From the IMG/VR virus record IMGVR_UViG_3300025450_000039, positions 1 through 52,671 of that record: 52,671 nt of DNA, one strand, 5' to 3'. Under the pieces are notes generated by a model. That model ran no database searches. It worked only from the letters and a program-made list of their open reading frames with translations, and had not been told where the DNA came from. Origin of the DNA: a virus. This document shows, one piece after another, positions 8,213-15,868 of this stretch (positions are counted from its first letter, which is position 1; each line of letters starts with the position of its first letter). A program made the translations under genes and the position numbers.

Positions 8213-8485
8213 ATGGCTAACAACGAGAGATATTCAAACAAGCAATCTAAGCAAACTTATTTTGAACGTCGACCCGATATTGTTAAGATCTTTGATGATC
8301 TTGAAGCATACCTTAATTTTTGCCGCATTGAACTGTTGCCATACAATCCGGCAGACTTGTATAATAAACACGCAAAAACTTGGCAGATTTACGAGCGCGA
8401 AGTAAAGGGTCATAAGCGTCCATGGAATAACGACCGCCGTAATCAAAAGCAAGGTGCAAGAGTTAATAAGCCAAGGTCACACTGA
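8213..8485 (+). CDS. Hypothetical small basic protein
   Basis: Not assigned to a function. The 90-residue protein has a core FDDLEAYLNFCRIELL followed by NPADLYNKHAKTWQIYER and a basic, Arg/Asn/Lys-rich tail (KGHKRPWNNDRRNQKQ) that could bind nucleic acid. Similar short proteins occur in marine T4-like phages near these genes. The stop overlaps the next start (TGATG), so it is translated together with the glycosyltransferase gene. Confidence 0.65.
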   Translation: MANNERYSNKQSKQTYFERRPDIVKIFDDLEAYLNFCRIELLPYNPADLYNKHAKTWQIYEREVKGHKRPWNNDRRNQKQGARVNKPRSH

Positions 8486-9570
8486 TGACTATCTTTCTAG
8501 TTGACTTAGAGGCGGTTTCGACACGATACACAGAACAATGGAAGGCCTATGTACCGCTTCTGCTACAAGAACAAGGACATAAAGTACATGTTATTTCAGG
8601 CCCTACTGATATCCCAAATGATACTACTCCTGGTGCTTTTCTCAATTTTGCTGGCACCAATATCTATAAGGCTGCACAAGTTGAGGCTATGGCTAGATTG
8701 TTCTCCGAAGGCAAGGTGGTTGCTGGCGATCATTTTATTTTCACAGATGCTTGGCATCCTGGCGTTATCAACTTAAAGTACATGAGTGAATTGTTACAAA
8801 TTCCTGTAACAATTCACGCACTGTGGCATGCTGGTAGTTATGATCCGCAAGACTTTTTAGGTAGACTCATTGGTGATGAACCGTGGGTACGTCACGCTGA
8901 ACAAAGTTTCTTCCACGCGATCGATCATAATTACTTTGCTACAGATTTTCATATAGACATGTTCTTTGAGAACTTATTAGGTGTTAATTTCAATCCCGGA
9001 TTTAATGTTGCAAATAAAGTAGTACGCACTGGCTGGCCGATGGAATATATGGAATCTACATTAGATCCGTTTAAGAATATGGCTAAACGAGATTTAATTT
9101 TATTTCCGCATCGAATTGCTCCAGAAAAGCAAGTAGAGATTTTTAAAGACCTCGAAAAAAGTTTGCCGCAATACGAGTTTGTTGTTTGCCAAGAAAATAA
9201 ATTAACAAAAGATCAATACCACACATTGCTAGGTGAATCAAAAATGGTCTTTAGTGCTAATTTACAAGAAACCCTCGGCATTAGCATGTATGAAGGTGCG
9301 ATTGTAAATTCAATTCCATTAGTGCCGGATAGATTAAGTTATTCCGAAATGTACATCGACGAATTTAAGTATCCTAGCGAATGGACGCTATCGTGGGATC
9401 ATTATATTGCCAACAAAGATAAAGTTTGTCAGCATATTACAGATCTTATGACAGATTATGATTCTATCACTAGTAAGATAGAACAACAAAAAGAGGTCCT
9501 GCGAGATAAGTTTTTCTCAGCAGGTGTATTAATCGAGCATATTAAATGGCCACAACAGCTACTACAATAA
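8485..9570 (+). CDS. GT-B fold glycosyltransferase (GT4-like)
   Basis: The 361-residue protein looks like a retaining GT-B enzyme. The N-terminal half has a Rossmann-like start (MTIFLVDLEAVS...GHKVHVISGP). The C-terminal half has the strand ILFPHRIAPEKQVEIF, the segment YEFVVCQENKL, and an E-x7-E element (E262 to E270, in QETLGISMYEGAIVNSIPLV), which in this class contacts the sugar nucleotide. T4 alpha- and beta-glucosyltransferases are also GT-B enzymes that glucosylate modified bases in DNA. Sitting inside a base-modification island, this enzyme might decorate a modified base; a cell-surface or protein target is possible too. It is joined by TGATG to the previous gene and overlaps the next by 25 bases. 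Confidence 0.78.
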   Translation: MTIFLVDLEAVSTRYTEQWKAYVPLLLQEQGHKVHVISGPTDIPNDTTPGAFLNFAGTNIYKAAQVEAMARLFSEGKVVAGDHFIFTDAWHPGVINLKYMSELLQIPVTIHALWHAGSYDPQDFLGRLIGDEPWVRHAEQSFFHAIDHNYFATDFHIDMFFENLLGVNFNPGFNVANKVVRTGWPMEYMESTLDPFKNMAKRDLILFPHRIAPEKQVEIFKDLEKSLPQYEFVVCQENKLTKDQYHTLLGESKMVFSANLQETLGISMYEGAIVNSIPLVPDRLSYSEMYIDEFKYPSEWTLSWDHYIANKDKVCQHITDLMTDYDSITSKIEQQKEVLRDKFFSAGVLIEHIKWPQQLLQ

Positions 9571-9962
9571 ATTTACCGCATCCGTATACAATTACAAATG
9601 GTACATCAGGGGCAACATTAACATCTAATCTTGGAGTAAATGGTGCTAGTGTTAGTTGGACTACTCCTAACACTAATTTTATTAATGGTACAGGTAAAAC
9701 AGTAATGACAATTCCTCACGGTGGAGACGAAATTATTGTAGAGCCGAATGCAGCATTAGTTGTAAAAGGGTCAGTTAAAATAAACGGAGTAGATTTGGAA
9801 GAAAGATTAGAAAGAATTGAAACACTCTTACATATTCCAACCCGTGATACAGCAATGGAAAATGAATTTCCTAAGTTAAAGAAACTGTGGGAAGAATATA
9901 ATCAAGAATTAGAAAAATATAAAACTTGGAAAAGGCTAAACAATGGACAAGAGAAGAATTAA
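9546..9962 (+). CDS. Hypothetical protein, beta-rich N-terminus plus coiled coil
   Basis: Function unknown. In this 138-residue protein, residues 1-75 are Thr/Gly/Asn-rich and likely beta (like short virion decoration or fibre pieces). Residues ~80-95 (VDLEERLERIETLLHI) are a short predicted coiled coil. The C-terminus is a charged helix (ENEFPKLKKLWEEYNQELEKY) typical of small proteins repeated in marine T4-like phages. It overlaps both neighbours (25 and 20 bases). The fibre-like composition among metabolic genes is odd and might mean a small structural protein. Confidence 0.6.
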   Translation: MATTATTINLPHPYTITNGTSGATLTSNLGVNGASVSWTTPNTNFINGTGKTVMTIPHGGDEIIVEPNAALVVKGSVKINGVDLEERLERIETLLHIPTRDTAMENEFPKLKKLWEEYNQELEKYKTWKRLNNGQEKN

Positions 9963-10470
9963 GCATAAAGAATTTAAGAAACTAGTACAAGACATCTGCA
10001 ATCAAATCGAAAAGAGCAATTGGAAGCCTGACTATATTGTAGGTATTACACGAGGTGGATTAATGCCTGCGTTGTATATTAGTCATTATCTCAAGGTTCC
10101 TATGAATACTTTAAAGATTAATCTTAGAGACCATACAGAAAACGATTGTGAAACTAATTGCTGGATGGCCGACGATGCATATGGATATAATGGAGATATT
10201 GATCAGCAAGTTTGCAAAAATATTCTAGTAGTAGACGACATTAATGATACCGGTGCAACACTTAATTGGTTAATGGCTGATTGGCAGTCTAGTTGTTTGC
10301 CCAACGACGCACGATGGGATCATGTGTGGAATCAAAATGTAAAATTTGCAGTACTAGTCGATAATTTATCGAGTGATTGCAAAGTAAAAATGGACTTTTG
10401 CGGAATGGAAATTAACAAAGCCGAACAGGACGTTTGGATTGATTTTCCATATGAATCATGGTGGAAATAA
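9943..10470 (+). CDS. Phosphoribosyltransferase-family protein
   Basis: The 175-residue protein has the type I phosphoribosyltransferase core: an N-terminal strand and turn YIVGITRGGLMPALYIS (31-47) and the PRPP-binding signature ILVVDDINDTGATL (94-107) with the acidic pair D98-D99. Such enzymes join a base to PRPP. The length and the GG-LMPA turn resemble the hypoxanthine/xanthine-guanine branch, but the hood region that sets base specificity is unusual: Cys- and Trp-rich, with NDCETNCWMADDAYGYNGD inserted between the motifs. Given its place next to folE, salvage of purines or of a 7-deazaguanine-type base is plausible but unproven. AAGG lies upstream of the ATG. Confidence 0.75.
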   Translation: MDKRRIKHKEFKKLVQDICNQIEKSNWKPDYIVGITRGGLMPALYISHYLKVPMNTLKINLRDHTENDCETNCWMADDAYGYNGDIDQQVCKNILVVDDINDTGATLNWLMADWQSSCLPNDARWDHVWNQNVKFAVLVDNLSSDCKVKMDFCGMEINKAEQDVWIDFPYESWWK

Positions 10471-10634
10471 TGACCGAATTAACTGCACAACAACTAAGAG
10501 AAAAGATTGAACAAGTTAAAAAGGATGTTGAGTTAGTAAGAAATTCTGCAGACTCGGGTCACAAGATTGATATTATGTATCAATACATCGAATATTTAGA
10601 AGACGAATTACAAATTGCAGAAAGTAAACGTTGA
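10470..10634 (+). CDS. Small hypothetical protein, 54 residues
   Basis: A short frame starts at ATG 10470, overlapping the upstream stop as TAATG, and ends with TGA at 10632-10634. The product is highly charged and predicted to be almost wholly helical (starts MTELTAQQLREKIEQVKKDV, ends EDELQIAESKR), probably a two-helix hairpin or coiled coil. The tight overlap, codon use like its neighbours and full use of an otherwise empty 230-base gap support it as a real gene. The -35 box of the folE promoter overlaps its stop codon. Confidence 0.6.
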   Translation: MTELTAQQLREKIEQVKKDVELVRNSADSGHKIDIMYQYIEYLEDELQIAESKR

Positions 10635-10659
10635 CCTATTCTAAATAAGAATGTATATT
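10631..10659 (+). promoter_or_regulatory. sigma70-like promoter with inverted repeat in the spacer, for folE
   Basis: TTGACC at 10631-10636, 17 bases, TATATT at 10654-10659. The spacer holds an inverted repeat, ATTCT-AAATA-AGAAT (10638-10652), made of the same half-site seen next to the clamp promoter. GGAGAATAATAATG follows at the gene start, nearly the same leader as the clamp gene. Confidence 0.55.
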
Positions 10660-10703
10660 AATAAGAATATGGCAATCCACTGCCTTATCATCGGAGAATA
10701 ATA

Positions 10704-11393
10704 ATGGATAAAGAAAATAAGTTAATTAGCAATATAATTCGCCAACGTATTGTATTAGACAACAAGAGATTTCACTGCAATGATAACATTGCAGATTACA
10801 TCAAAGAAGGCGAACTAGATTTGTTAGTAGATGAGGTTGCGGATAAATTCGAAGATGTCCTCGATTCATTAGTGATTGACATCGACCACGATCACAATAC
10901 ACACGATACTGCAAGACGTGTTGCTAAAATGATGGTGCTTGAAACATTTAGTGGCAGATATCGTCCAGTTCCAAAAGTAACTGCATTTCCTAATATGGGA
11001 TATAAGAGCTTGTATACTACTGGTCCAATTTCAATTCGGTCAACTTGCGCACATCACTTCCAGAATATTGTAGGCAAGTGTTGGGTAGGTATTGTACCAG
11101 ACGAAGAAGTAATTGGATTGAGTAAATTTAACAGACTTGTTCATCATATTTGCGAACGTCCTCAAATTCAAGAAGAAATGACTACACAAATTGCACAAGC
11201 ATTACAGGAGTATGCAAAAACTCCGCATATTGCTGTTGTAGTAAAAGCAGAGCATCACTGCATGACAATGCGAGGAGTTAAGGAACACGAAAGTGATATG
11301 ACAACTGCAATTATGATGGGTGCATTTGAATCCGATGCTGCATTAAAGAAAGAATTTTATGATATTTGCTTGTCAATGAAAGGGCACAAATAA
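10704..11393 (+). CDS. folE: GTP cyclohydrolase I
   Basis: The 229-residue enzyme converts GTP to 7,8-dihydroneopterin triphosphate, the first step shared by folate and 7-deazaguanine (queuosine-type) pathways. Family signatures are clear: HDTARRVAKMM (67-77), ISIRSTCAHHF (109-119) with zinc ligands C115 and H118, EVIGLSKFNRLV (135-146), and EHHCMTMRGV with the third zinc ligand C186. E. coli FolE uses C110, H113 and C181 in the same spacing. The length matches bacterial FolE (~222). It lies in one run with queE and dpdA, pointing to supply of a modified base rather than folate. The next gene starts on its stop (TAATG). Confidence 0.95.
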   Translation: MDKENKLISNIIRQRIVLDNKRFHCNDNIADYIKEGELDLLVDEVADKFEDVLDSLVIDIDHDHNTHDTARRVAKMMVLETFSGRYRPVPKVTAFPNMGYKSLYTTGPISIRSTCAHHFQNIVGKCWVGIVPDEEVIGLSKFNRLVHHICERPQIQEEMTTQIAQALQEYAKTPHIAVVVKAEHHCMTMRGVKEHESDMTTAIMMGAFESDAALKKEFYDICLSMKGHK

Positions 11394-12466
11394 TGAAGAT
11401 TTCTAAAATTCCAGGATTAGGTCGATTTGGAATTTTTATCGACGATCTCGATTTTAACCATTTATCGGATGAAGAATGGTTATACATTGGAGATTTACAT
11501 CTCAACAATCTTGTAACTATTATCCGTAACTGCAATCTAAAATGGCAAGATCAGATAGAATGGTGTACAAAATGGGGTGATACTCGATACGGTATAAGAT
11601 ACTTAATTCTTAAAAAATATACTGGGTTAACTTGGTCAGAATGTGTTCAAGCAGCACTTAACGACGATCCCAAAATAGATGCAATCGATCGGATTAGATT
11701 AAAAGCAATTGCTAATATGCAAGAGTTAGATCATGATACCGGAAAACACATTATGCGGATCACTGGAAAAAAAGATAAGGATGGGAATCCGTTAGGAATG
11801 TTTTCCGAAGGAGAACTCTTATGGCATTCAAATGAGAGTGGAACATTAACATTTACACCAGGAGTAGCATTATTAGCATCTGAGAACGTTATCGGATCGT
11901 CAACCGGATTTCTTACTACAACCGATTATTATGAATCTGTTAGTGAAAGTTTTCGTTCTGAACTCGACGAAATGATTCTTATACATCGTTTTACTCCCGG
12001 AAAAATTAATCCGGGATTAAGAGCCGATCAAGATGAAGTCATGCATGGAAATATGTGTCCAGTAGACGATGTCGAAATTCCAATGGTCATTCAAAGTCCT
12101 GGCGGGATTAACGGATTACATTATTCCATTAATACTGTTTGGTCAATCAAAGGCATGAGTAAAGAAGATTCTGACAAAGTATTTGCAGAGATAGACAAAA
12201 ATTTATTTGTTGAAAAATACATATACGATCATTGGTATCAATCTGATAATGATTTTTTGCTGTTTGATAATAGTATTACATTACACCGAAGATTAGGTGA
12301 TATTAAGAATAGATTATGTTACCGTGTACAACATGATTATAGTAATCTGCAAAAATCAGCATGGCAACCTTATTATCAACCAGAAATTGCTAAAAGATAT
12401 AAAGACGAAATTGCTTATTATATCGATTTAGCGGATATTAAAAATTTTAAACTGCCGGATGAATAA
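11393..12466 (+). CDS. TauD-like 2-oxoglutarate/Fe(II) oxygenase family protein, unusual HxN motif
   Basis: The 357-residue protein resembles TauD/CAS-type oxygenases: LLWHSNESGTLTFTPGVALL (143 onward) occupies the place of the WHxD iron motif, a long insert follows, and LLFDNSITLHRRLGD carries the distal His (H298) and following Arg. In the first iron motif, the usual Asp/Glu two residues after H145 is Asn (N147), so catalysis may differ or be lost. Marine T4-like phages commonly carry such proteins; the substrate is unknown. Being between folE and queE, it could oxidise a base or nucleotide precursor. I chose ATG 11393, which overlaps the folE stop, over an in-frame TTG at 11366. Confidence 0.65.
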   Translation: MKISKIPGLGRFGIFIDDLDFNHLSDEEWLYIGDLHLNNLVTIIRNCNLKWQDQIEWCTKWGDTRYGIRYLILKKYTGLTWSECVQAALNDDPKIDAIDRIRLKAIANMQELDHDTGKHIMRITGKKDKDGNPLGMFSEGELLWHSNESGTLTFTPGVALLASENVIGSSTGFLTTTDYYESVSESFRSELDEMILIHRFTPGKINPGLRADQDEVMHGNMCPVDDVEIPMVIQSPGGINGLHYSINTVWSIKGMSKEDSDKVFAEIDKNLFVEKYIYDHWYQSDNDFLLFDNSITLHRRLGDIKNRLCYRVQHDYSNLQKSAWQPYYQPEIAKRYKDEIAYYIDLADIKNFKLPDE

Positions 12467-13049
12467 ACTGTATTTTGGATTATTACCGTCGGGTACAATT
12501 TCAGATGCATTTATAATAGGAGTTGCAGGGTTTGATAATACATTCGTCAAACCTTGTATTCCAGAATTAACATCTAACGGAACATTAGTGTATAGGAGCC
12601 ACGAGGATTATGTAATAGATTTTAGTTATCCGTTCAATCCATTAATGTTTCGTTCAATCGATTGGGCAACAAAGATTGATCAATTAACAACATTTTTAGA
12701 TAATACAAATAAAAATATTTGGATCGGATCCACTCGCCCAGAGCAATTAGACATCATTAAATCATCATTGGGCGAACGATCGGTAACTGTTTCAATTAAC
12801 TATGACGAATCATTATATCAAACAGTTCTTAAAAACTATCAATCTTTCATTACCGAACAACCAATGAATTTAGATACATCCTTATTGCCAAGATCAAAAA
12901 GTCACAAGGCTGATTACACTTTGGACTTACGCGATCTATATAACCAATCTAAATTTATCAATCACTTATTGAATATCAACATCAACATCAACGATGAAAA
13001 AATGCAATACTACAATTCATGGTTGACTTTACAACAAAATAGTATATAA
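12459..13049 (+). CDS. Hypothetical protein
   Basis: Not recognised. The 196-residue protein begins with hydrophobic strands (KLYFGLLPSG, AFIIGVAG), a middle strand NIWIGSTRPEQLDII, and a helical C-terminus that ends in YYNSWLTLQQNSI, a layout seen in kinase-like and sulfotransferase-like alpha/beta proteins. There is no P-loop (GxxxxGKS) and no PP-loop (SGGxDS), so it is neither a clear kinase nor QueC. It overlaps the upstream oxygenase by eight bases, so the pair is probably co-translated. The promoter for queE lies inside its last codons. Confidence 0.6.
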   Translation: MNKLYFGLLPSGTISDAFIIGVAGFDNTFVKPCIPELTSNGTLVYRSHEDYVIDFSYPFNPLMFRSIDWATKIDQLTTFLDNTNKNIWIGSTRPEQLDIIKSSLGERSVTVSINYDESLYQTVLKNYQSFITEQPMNLDTSLLPRSKSHKADYTLDLRDLYNQSKFINHLLNINININDEKMQYYNSWLTLQQNSI

Positions 13050-13050
13050 T
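13023..13050 (+). promoter_or_regulatory. sigma70-like promoter for queE, possibly leaderless
   Basis: TTGACT at 13023-13028, 16 bases, TATAAT at 13045-13050, inside the end of the upstream gene. A start six or seven bases beyond the -10 would fall on the queE ATG (13056), and no Shine-Dalgarno is visible ahead of it. Confidence 0.45.
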
Positions 13051-13055
13051 AAATT

Positions 13056-13913
13056 ATGAATAAAATTAAAGTCTCAGAGATATTTTATAGTTTACAAGGA
13101 GAAGGACGCTTTATGGGTGTGCCTTCTGTTTTCATGAGAACATACGGTTGTAACTTTCAATGCCAAGGATTTGGGATGCCGAAGGGAGAACTAAGTCAAG
13201 AAGTCGAACCAATTGCGTATGATCATACAAATTATGCACCGTATACGTCATACGAAAATCTACCGCTAGTATCTACTGGATGCGATAGTTATGCAAGTTG
13301 GCATCCTGCATTTAAAAATCTTAGTCCGTTTGTAGAAGTAACCGAACTTGTTGAAAAGATGCTAAATCTTCTTCCATATAAAAAATGGGAAGATGAACAT
13401 CTTGTAATTACAGGCGGCGAACCGTTGTTAGGATGGCAACGGGCATATCCTAGTTTATTGTCGCATAGTAAAATGCACGGACTTAAAGATGTAACATTCG
13501 AAACAAATGGTACTCAACCGCTTAGTGAAGAATTTAAAATATTTTTACGCACTTGGAGATTGAGAGACTATACTAAAGAAATTACATTTAGTGTTAGCGC
13601 AAAGTTAAGTTGTTCGGGCGAACCTAGAGAAAAAGCAATCCGCCCGGAAGTAGTGTGTGATTATGAAACTGTCGGATTTACATATCTTAAGTTCGTAGTT
13701 GCTACAGAAGAAGATGTTGAAGAAGCAATCGAAACTGCGGACATTTATCGTGCAGAAGGTTTTACAGGACCTGTATATTTAATGCCAGTAGGCGGTGTTA
13801 ATGAAGTCTACAATTTAAATGCAAAACGTGTAGCGGAACTTGCATTACAAAACGGATTACGATATAGTGACCGTTTACATTTACCGCTATTTGGAAATAG
13901 CTGGGGAACATAA
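13056..13913 (+). CDS. queE: QueE-like radical SAM 7-carboxy-7-deazaguanine synthase with an expanded cluster loop
   Basis: QueE turns 6-carboxytetrahydropterin into 7-carboxy-7-deazaguanine. Seen here: EIFYSLQGEG (8-17, substrate end), RTYGCNFQC (C32, C36), GCDSYASWH (C76), HLVITGGEPLLGWQ (GGEP at 120-123), VTFETNGT, and a C-terminal PVYLMPVGG. Most QueE proteins have Cx3Cx2C; here the third Cys appears after about 39 extra residues (C-x3-C-x39-C), and the GCDSYA context matches the usual xxCDTxYA. Other QueE enzymes with a lengthened cluster loop are known (for example CX14CX2C). At 285 residues it is longer than typical QueE (210-245), mostly through this insert. The next gene starts on its stop codon (TAATG). 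Confidence 0.88.
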   Translation: MNKIKVSEIFYSLQGEGRFMGVPSVFMRTYGCNFQCQGFGMPKGELSQEVEPIAYDHTNYAPYTSYENLPLVSTGCDSYASWHPAFKNLSPFVEVTELVEKMLNLLPYKKWEDEHLVITGGEPLLGWQRAYPSLLSHSKMHGLKDVTFETNGTQPLSEEFKIFLRTWRLRDYTKEITFSVSAKLSCSGEPREKAIRPEVVCDYETVGFTYLKFVVATEEDVEEAIETADIYRAEGFTGPVYLMPVGGVNEVYNLNAKRVAELALQNGLRYSDRLHLPLFGNSWGT

Positions 13914-14404
13914 TGGGAATAAAGAAATTTTTTAAAGATGTAACAGGTGTTACTGCTAGAGAAGAACAGCAGAAGAAAGATGAAGAAGAACGGCTTGCTT
14001 TAGTTCGAAAGGCTAATGCGGCTATGAAAAAAGAAAAAGCCGAAGCTCGAAAAAAGGCAAAGGACGAACAACTTCGTAAGGAAAAAGAAGCAGAAGCACT
14101 ACTTACTCCAAAGGAACTTGCAACTAAAAGAGGAGAACCATGGGTAGATGTTATCGGATTTAAAGTTAATCCCGATGATATACGATTCGGCTTTTTTGAA
14201 ATTGACTGGAACGACCAATGGGTGTTAAAATTAAAGCAAGAAGGATATGGGGCAGATGGCGATCCGGATGACGAAATTATTGCTCGATGGTTCCGCGATA
14301 TTCTGTTGTCTGCTGCTGTAGAAGAAGGTATCGATCCTGATTCTATACTAGCAGGATCGATAGACATTAGAAAAGCAGTTACAAAAGATTCAGAGGGTTC
14401 ATGA
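13913..14404 (+). CDS. Conserved phage hypothetical protein
   Basis: Function unknown. In this 163-residue protein, residues 12-65 form a highly charged Lys/Glu/Ala helix, likely a coiled coil. It is followed by a compact domain with GEPWVDVIGFKVNPDDIR, GFFEIDWNDQWVLKLK and a C-terminal helix WFRDILLSAAVEEG. Similar two-part proteins are common in T4-like cyanophages near these genes. It starts on the queE stop (TAATG) and overlaps the next gene by ATGA, so it sits in one translation unit with queE and the nuclease. Confidence 0.7.
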   Translation: MGIKKFFKDVTGVTAREEQQKKDEEERLALVRKANAAMKKEKAEARKKAKDEQLRKEKEAEALLTPKELATKRGEPWVDVIGFKVNPDDIRFGFFEIDWNDQWVLKLKQEGYGADGDPDDEIIARWFRDILLSAAVEEGIDPDSILAGSIDIRKAVTKDSEGS

Positions 14405-15387
14405 CATTTATTATTGTTGATACAGCAAATACATTCTTTCGTTCAAGACATGTTGTGAGAGGTGATGGCGACATTAAAGTCGGCATGGCCCTTCATATTA
14501 TGTTTAACAGCATTAAAAAAGCATGGAATGATTTTGACGGAAAGCATGTGATTTTTTGCCTCGAAGGCCGCAGTTGGCGTAAGGATTTCTACGAACCATA
14601 CAAACGTAATCGAGCAGAAGTTCGTGCAGCCATGTCTGAAAAAGAAGTTGAAGAAGACAAGCTATTTTGGGAAACGTTTGACGAATTTAAAAATTTTATC
14701 AATGACAAAACTAACTGTACTGTTTTAAGACATCCGAATCTTGAAGCAGACGATCTAATTGCAGGATTTATTCAAAGTCATCCAGAATCTGATCATGTTA
14801 TTATCAGTAGCGATTCAGACTTCTATCAATTGCTTGCATCTAATGTAAAGCAATACAATGGCATTACTGAAGAATTGCATACAATCGAAGGCATCTTTGA
14901 TAAAAAAGGCAAACCAGTTATTGATAAAAAGACAAAGGAACCAAAGACTACGCCAAATCCAGAATGGTTGCTTTTTGAAAAGTGTATTCGAGGTGATACT
15001 AGTGACAACATTTTTAGTGCATATCCGGGTGTACGAACCAAAGGTACTAAAAATAAAATCGGACTACTAGAAGCATTTGACGATCGTAATGGTAAAGGTT
15101 TTGCATGGAACAATCTCATGCTACAACGATGGACTGATCATAATGGCGTAGAACATCGAGTTAAAGACGATTATGATAGAAATCGTGTGCTAATCGATCT
15201 TAATCATCAACCAGATAATATTCGTCAAATCATTACTGAAACAATTAATGAAAACTGCAAGCCGAAAGAAGTAACACAAGTCGGTATTCGTATGTTAAAA
15301 TTCTGTAGTTCATTTGATATGCAGAAGATTGCAGAAAGTATCCAACATTACGCAGAACCATTCCAAGCAAAATATCCACAGGTGTAA
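14401..15387 (+). CDS. rnh: 5'-3' exonuclease / RNase H of FEN family (T4 Rnh-like)
   Basis: The 328-residue protein (T4 RNase H is 305) belongs to the FEN/5' nuclease family, which removes RNA primers and flaps on the lagging strand. Metal-binding acids are visible: IIVDTAN (D7), RKDFYEPYKRNR (arch base), LEADDLIAG (E115, D117, D118), ISSDSDFYQL (D138, D140) and CIRGDTSDNI around residue 200, followed by the helix-hairpin-helix region. A Lys/Thr/Pro-rich loop (KKGKPVIDKKTKEPKT) precedes the last acidic motif. The ATG overlaps the previous stop (ATGA). Confidence 0.9.
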   Translation: MTFIIVDTANTFFRSRHVVRGDGDIKVGMALHIMFNSIKKAWNDFDGKHVIFCLEGRSWRKDFYEPYKRNRAEVRAAMSEKEVEEDKLFWETFDEFKNFINDKTNCTVLRHPNLEADDLIAGFIQSHPESDHVIISSDSDFYQLLASNVKQYNGITEELHTIEGIFDKKGKPVIDKKTKEPKTTPNPEWLLFEKCIRGDTSDNIFSAYPGVRTKGTKNKIGLLEAFDDRNGKGFAWNNLMLQRWTDHNGVEHRVKDDYDRNRVLIDLNHQPDNIRQIITETINENCKPKEVTQVGIRMLKFCSSFDMQKIAESIQHYAEPFQAKYPQV

Positions 15388-15388
15388 G

Positions 15389-15868
15389 ATGACAGAGATT
15401 CATGCAAAACCAGTAATCGAAGGTAAGTACTGGATTGTAGAACAAGACGGTGCAAAAATTGCAACCCTTCAAAAGAAAGAAAATAATAAGTTTGTGTTGA
15501 GCAGCCATACTGGAGACGTGATGTTTAATAAAAAAGAAGACATTACTAAACAATTCGGTAATGATTTTTTCTTGCATAGTCCAAAAGTAAAAGTTACAAA
15601 AGCTGCTCCAAAAGAAGTTCACGGTTATCCTACTTCTTGCAAACCACATAATCCAATGTACGATATTAAACGAAAACTACCGTTGTTCACTAAAAGTGAT
15701 CAAAGTAAAAGCCTTTATTGTGCAGGATATTATGTAATTAAGTTTGACAAAGGTTGGGTTAAAAGTTTTTGTCCAAAGGTAATTACAATCGAGAGATATC
15801 CTTACAAAGGTCCATTTAAGACCGAAAATGAAATGAAGACGGTGTTAACAAATGCAAAATCAGATTAA
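15389..15868 (+). CDS. Conserved phage hypothetical protein
   Basis: The function is unknown, but the C-terminal half is of a type well conserved among T4-like marine phages: YPTSCKPHNPMYDIKRKLPL, FTKSDQSKSLYCAGYYVIKF, then GWVKSFCPKVITIERYPYKG. The total is 159 residues. Two conserved Cys and many aromatic residues suggest a small globular fold. I chose ATG 15389, one base after the nuclease stop, with AGGTG upstream, over an in-frame TTG at 15314 lying inside the nuclease gene. The last 17 bases overlap the next gene. Confidence 0.75.
   Translation: MTEIHAKPVIEGKYWIVEQDGAKIATLQKKENNKFVLSSHTGDVMFNKKEDITKQFGNDFFLHSPKVKVTKAAPKEVHGYPTSCKPHNPMYDIKRKLPLFTKSDQSKSLYCAGYYVIKFDKGWVKSFCPKVITIERYPYKGPFKTENEMKTVLTNAKSD

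Noticed and set aside
12459-13049. Possible QueC or nucleotide kinase
   Set aside because: The LLPSG start only faintly recalls a PP-loop; no SGGxDS or GxxxxGKS motif is present.
13798-14367. 189-residue open frame on the - strand opposite queE and the next gene
   Set aside because: Ser/Phe-rich with no ribosome-binding site, fully antisense to two well-supported genes; a codon-bias shadow.
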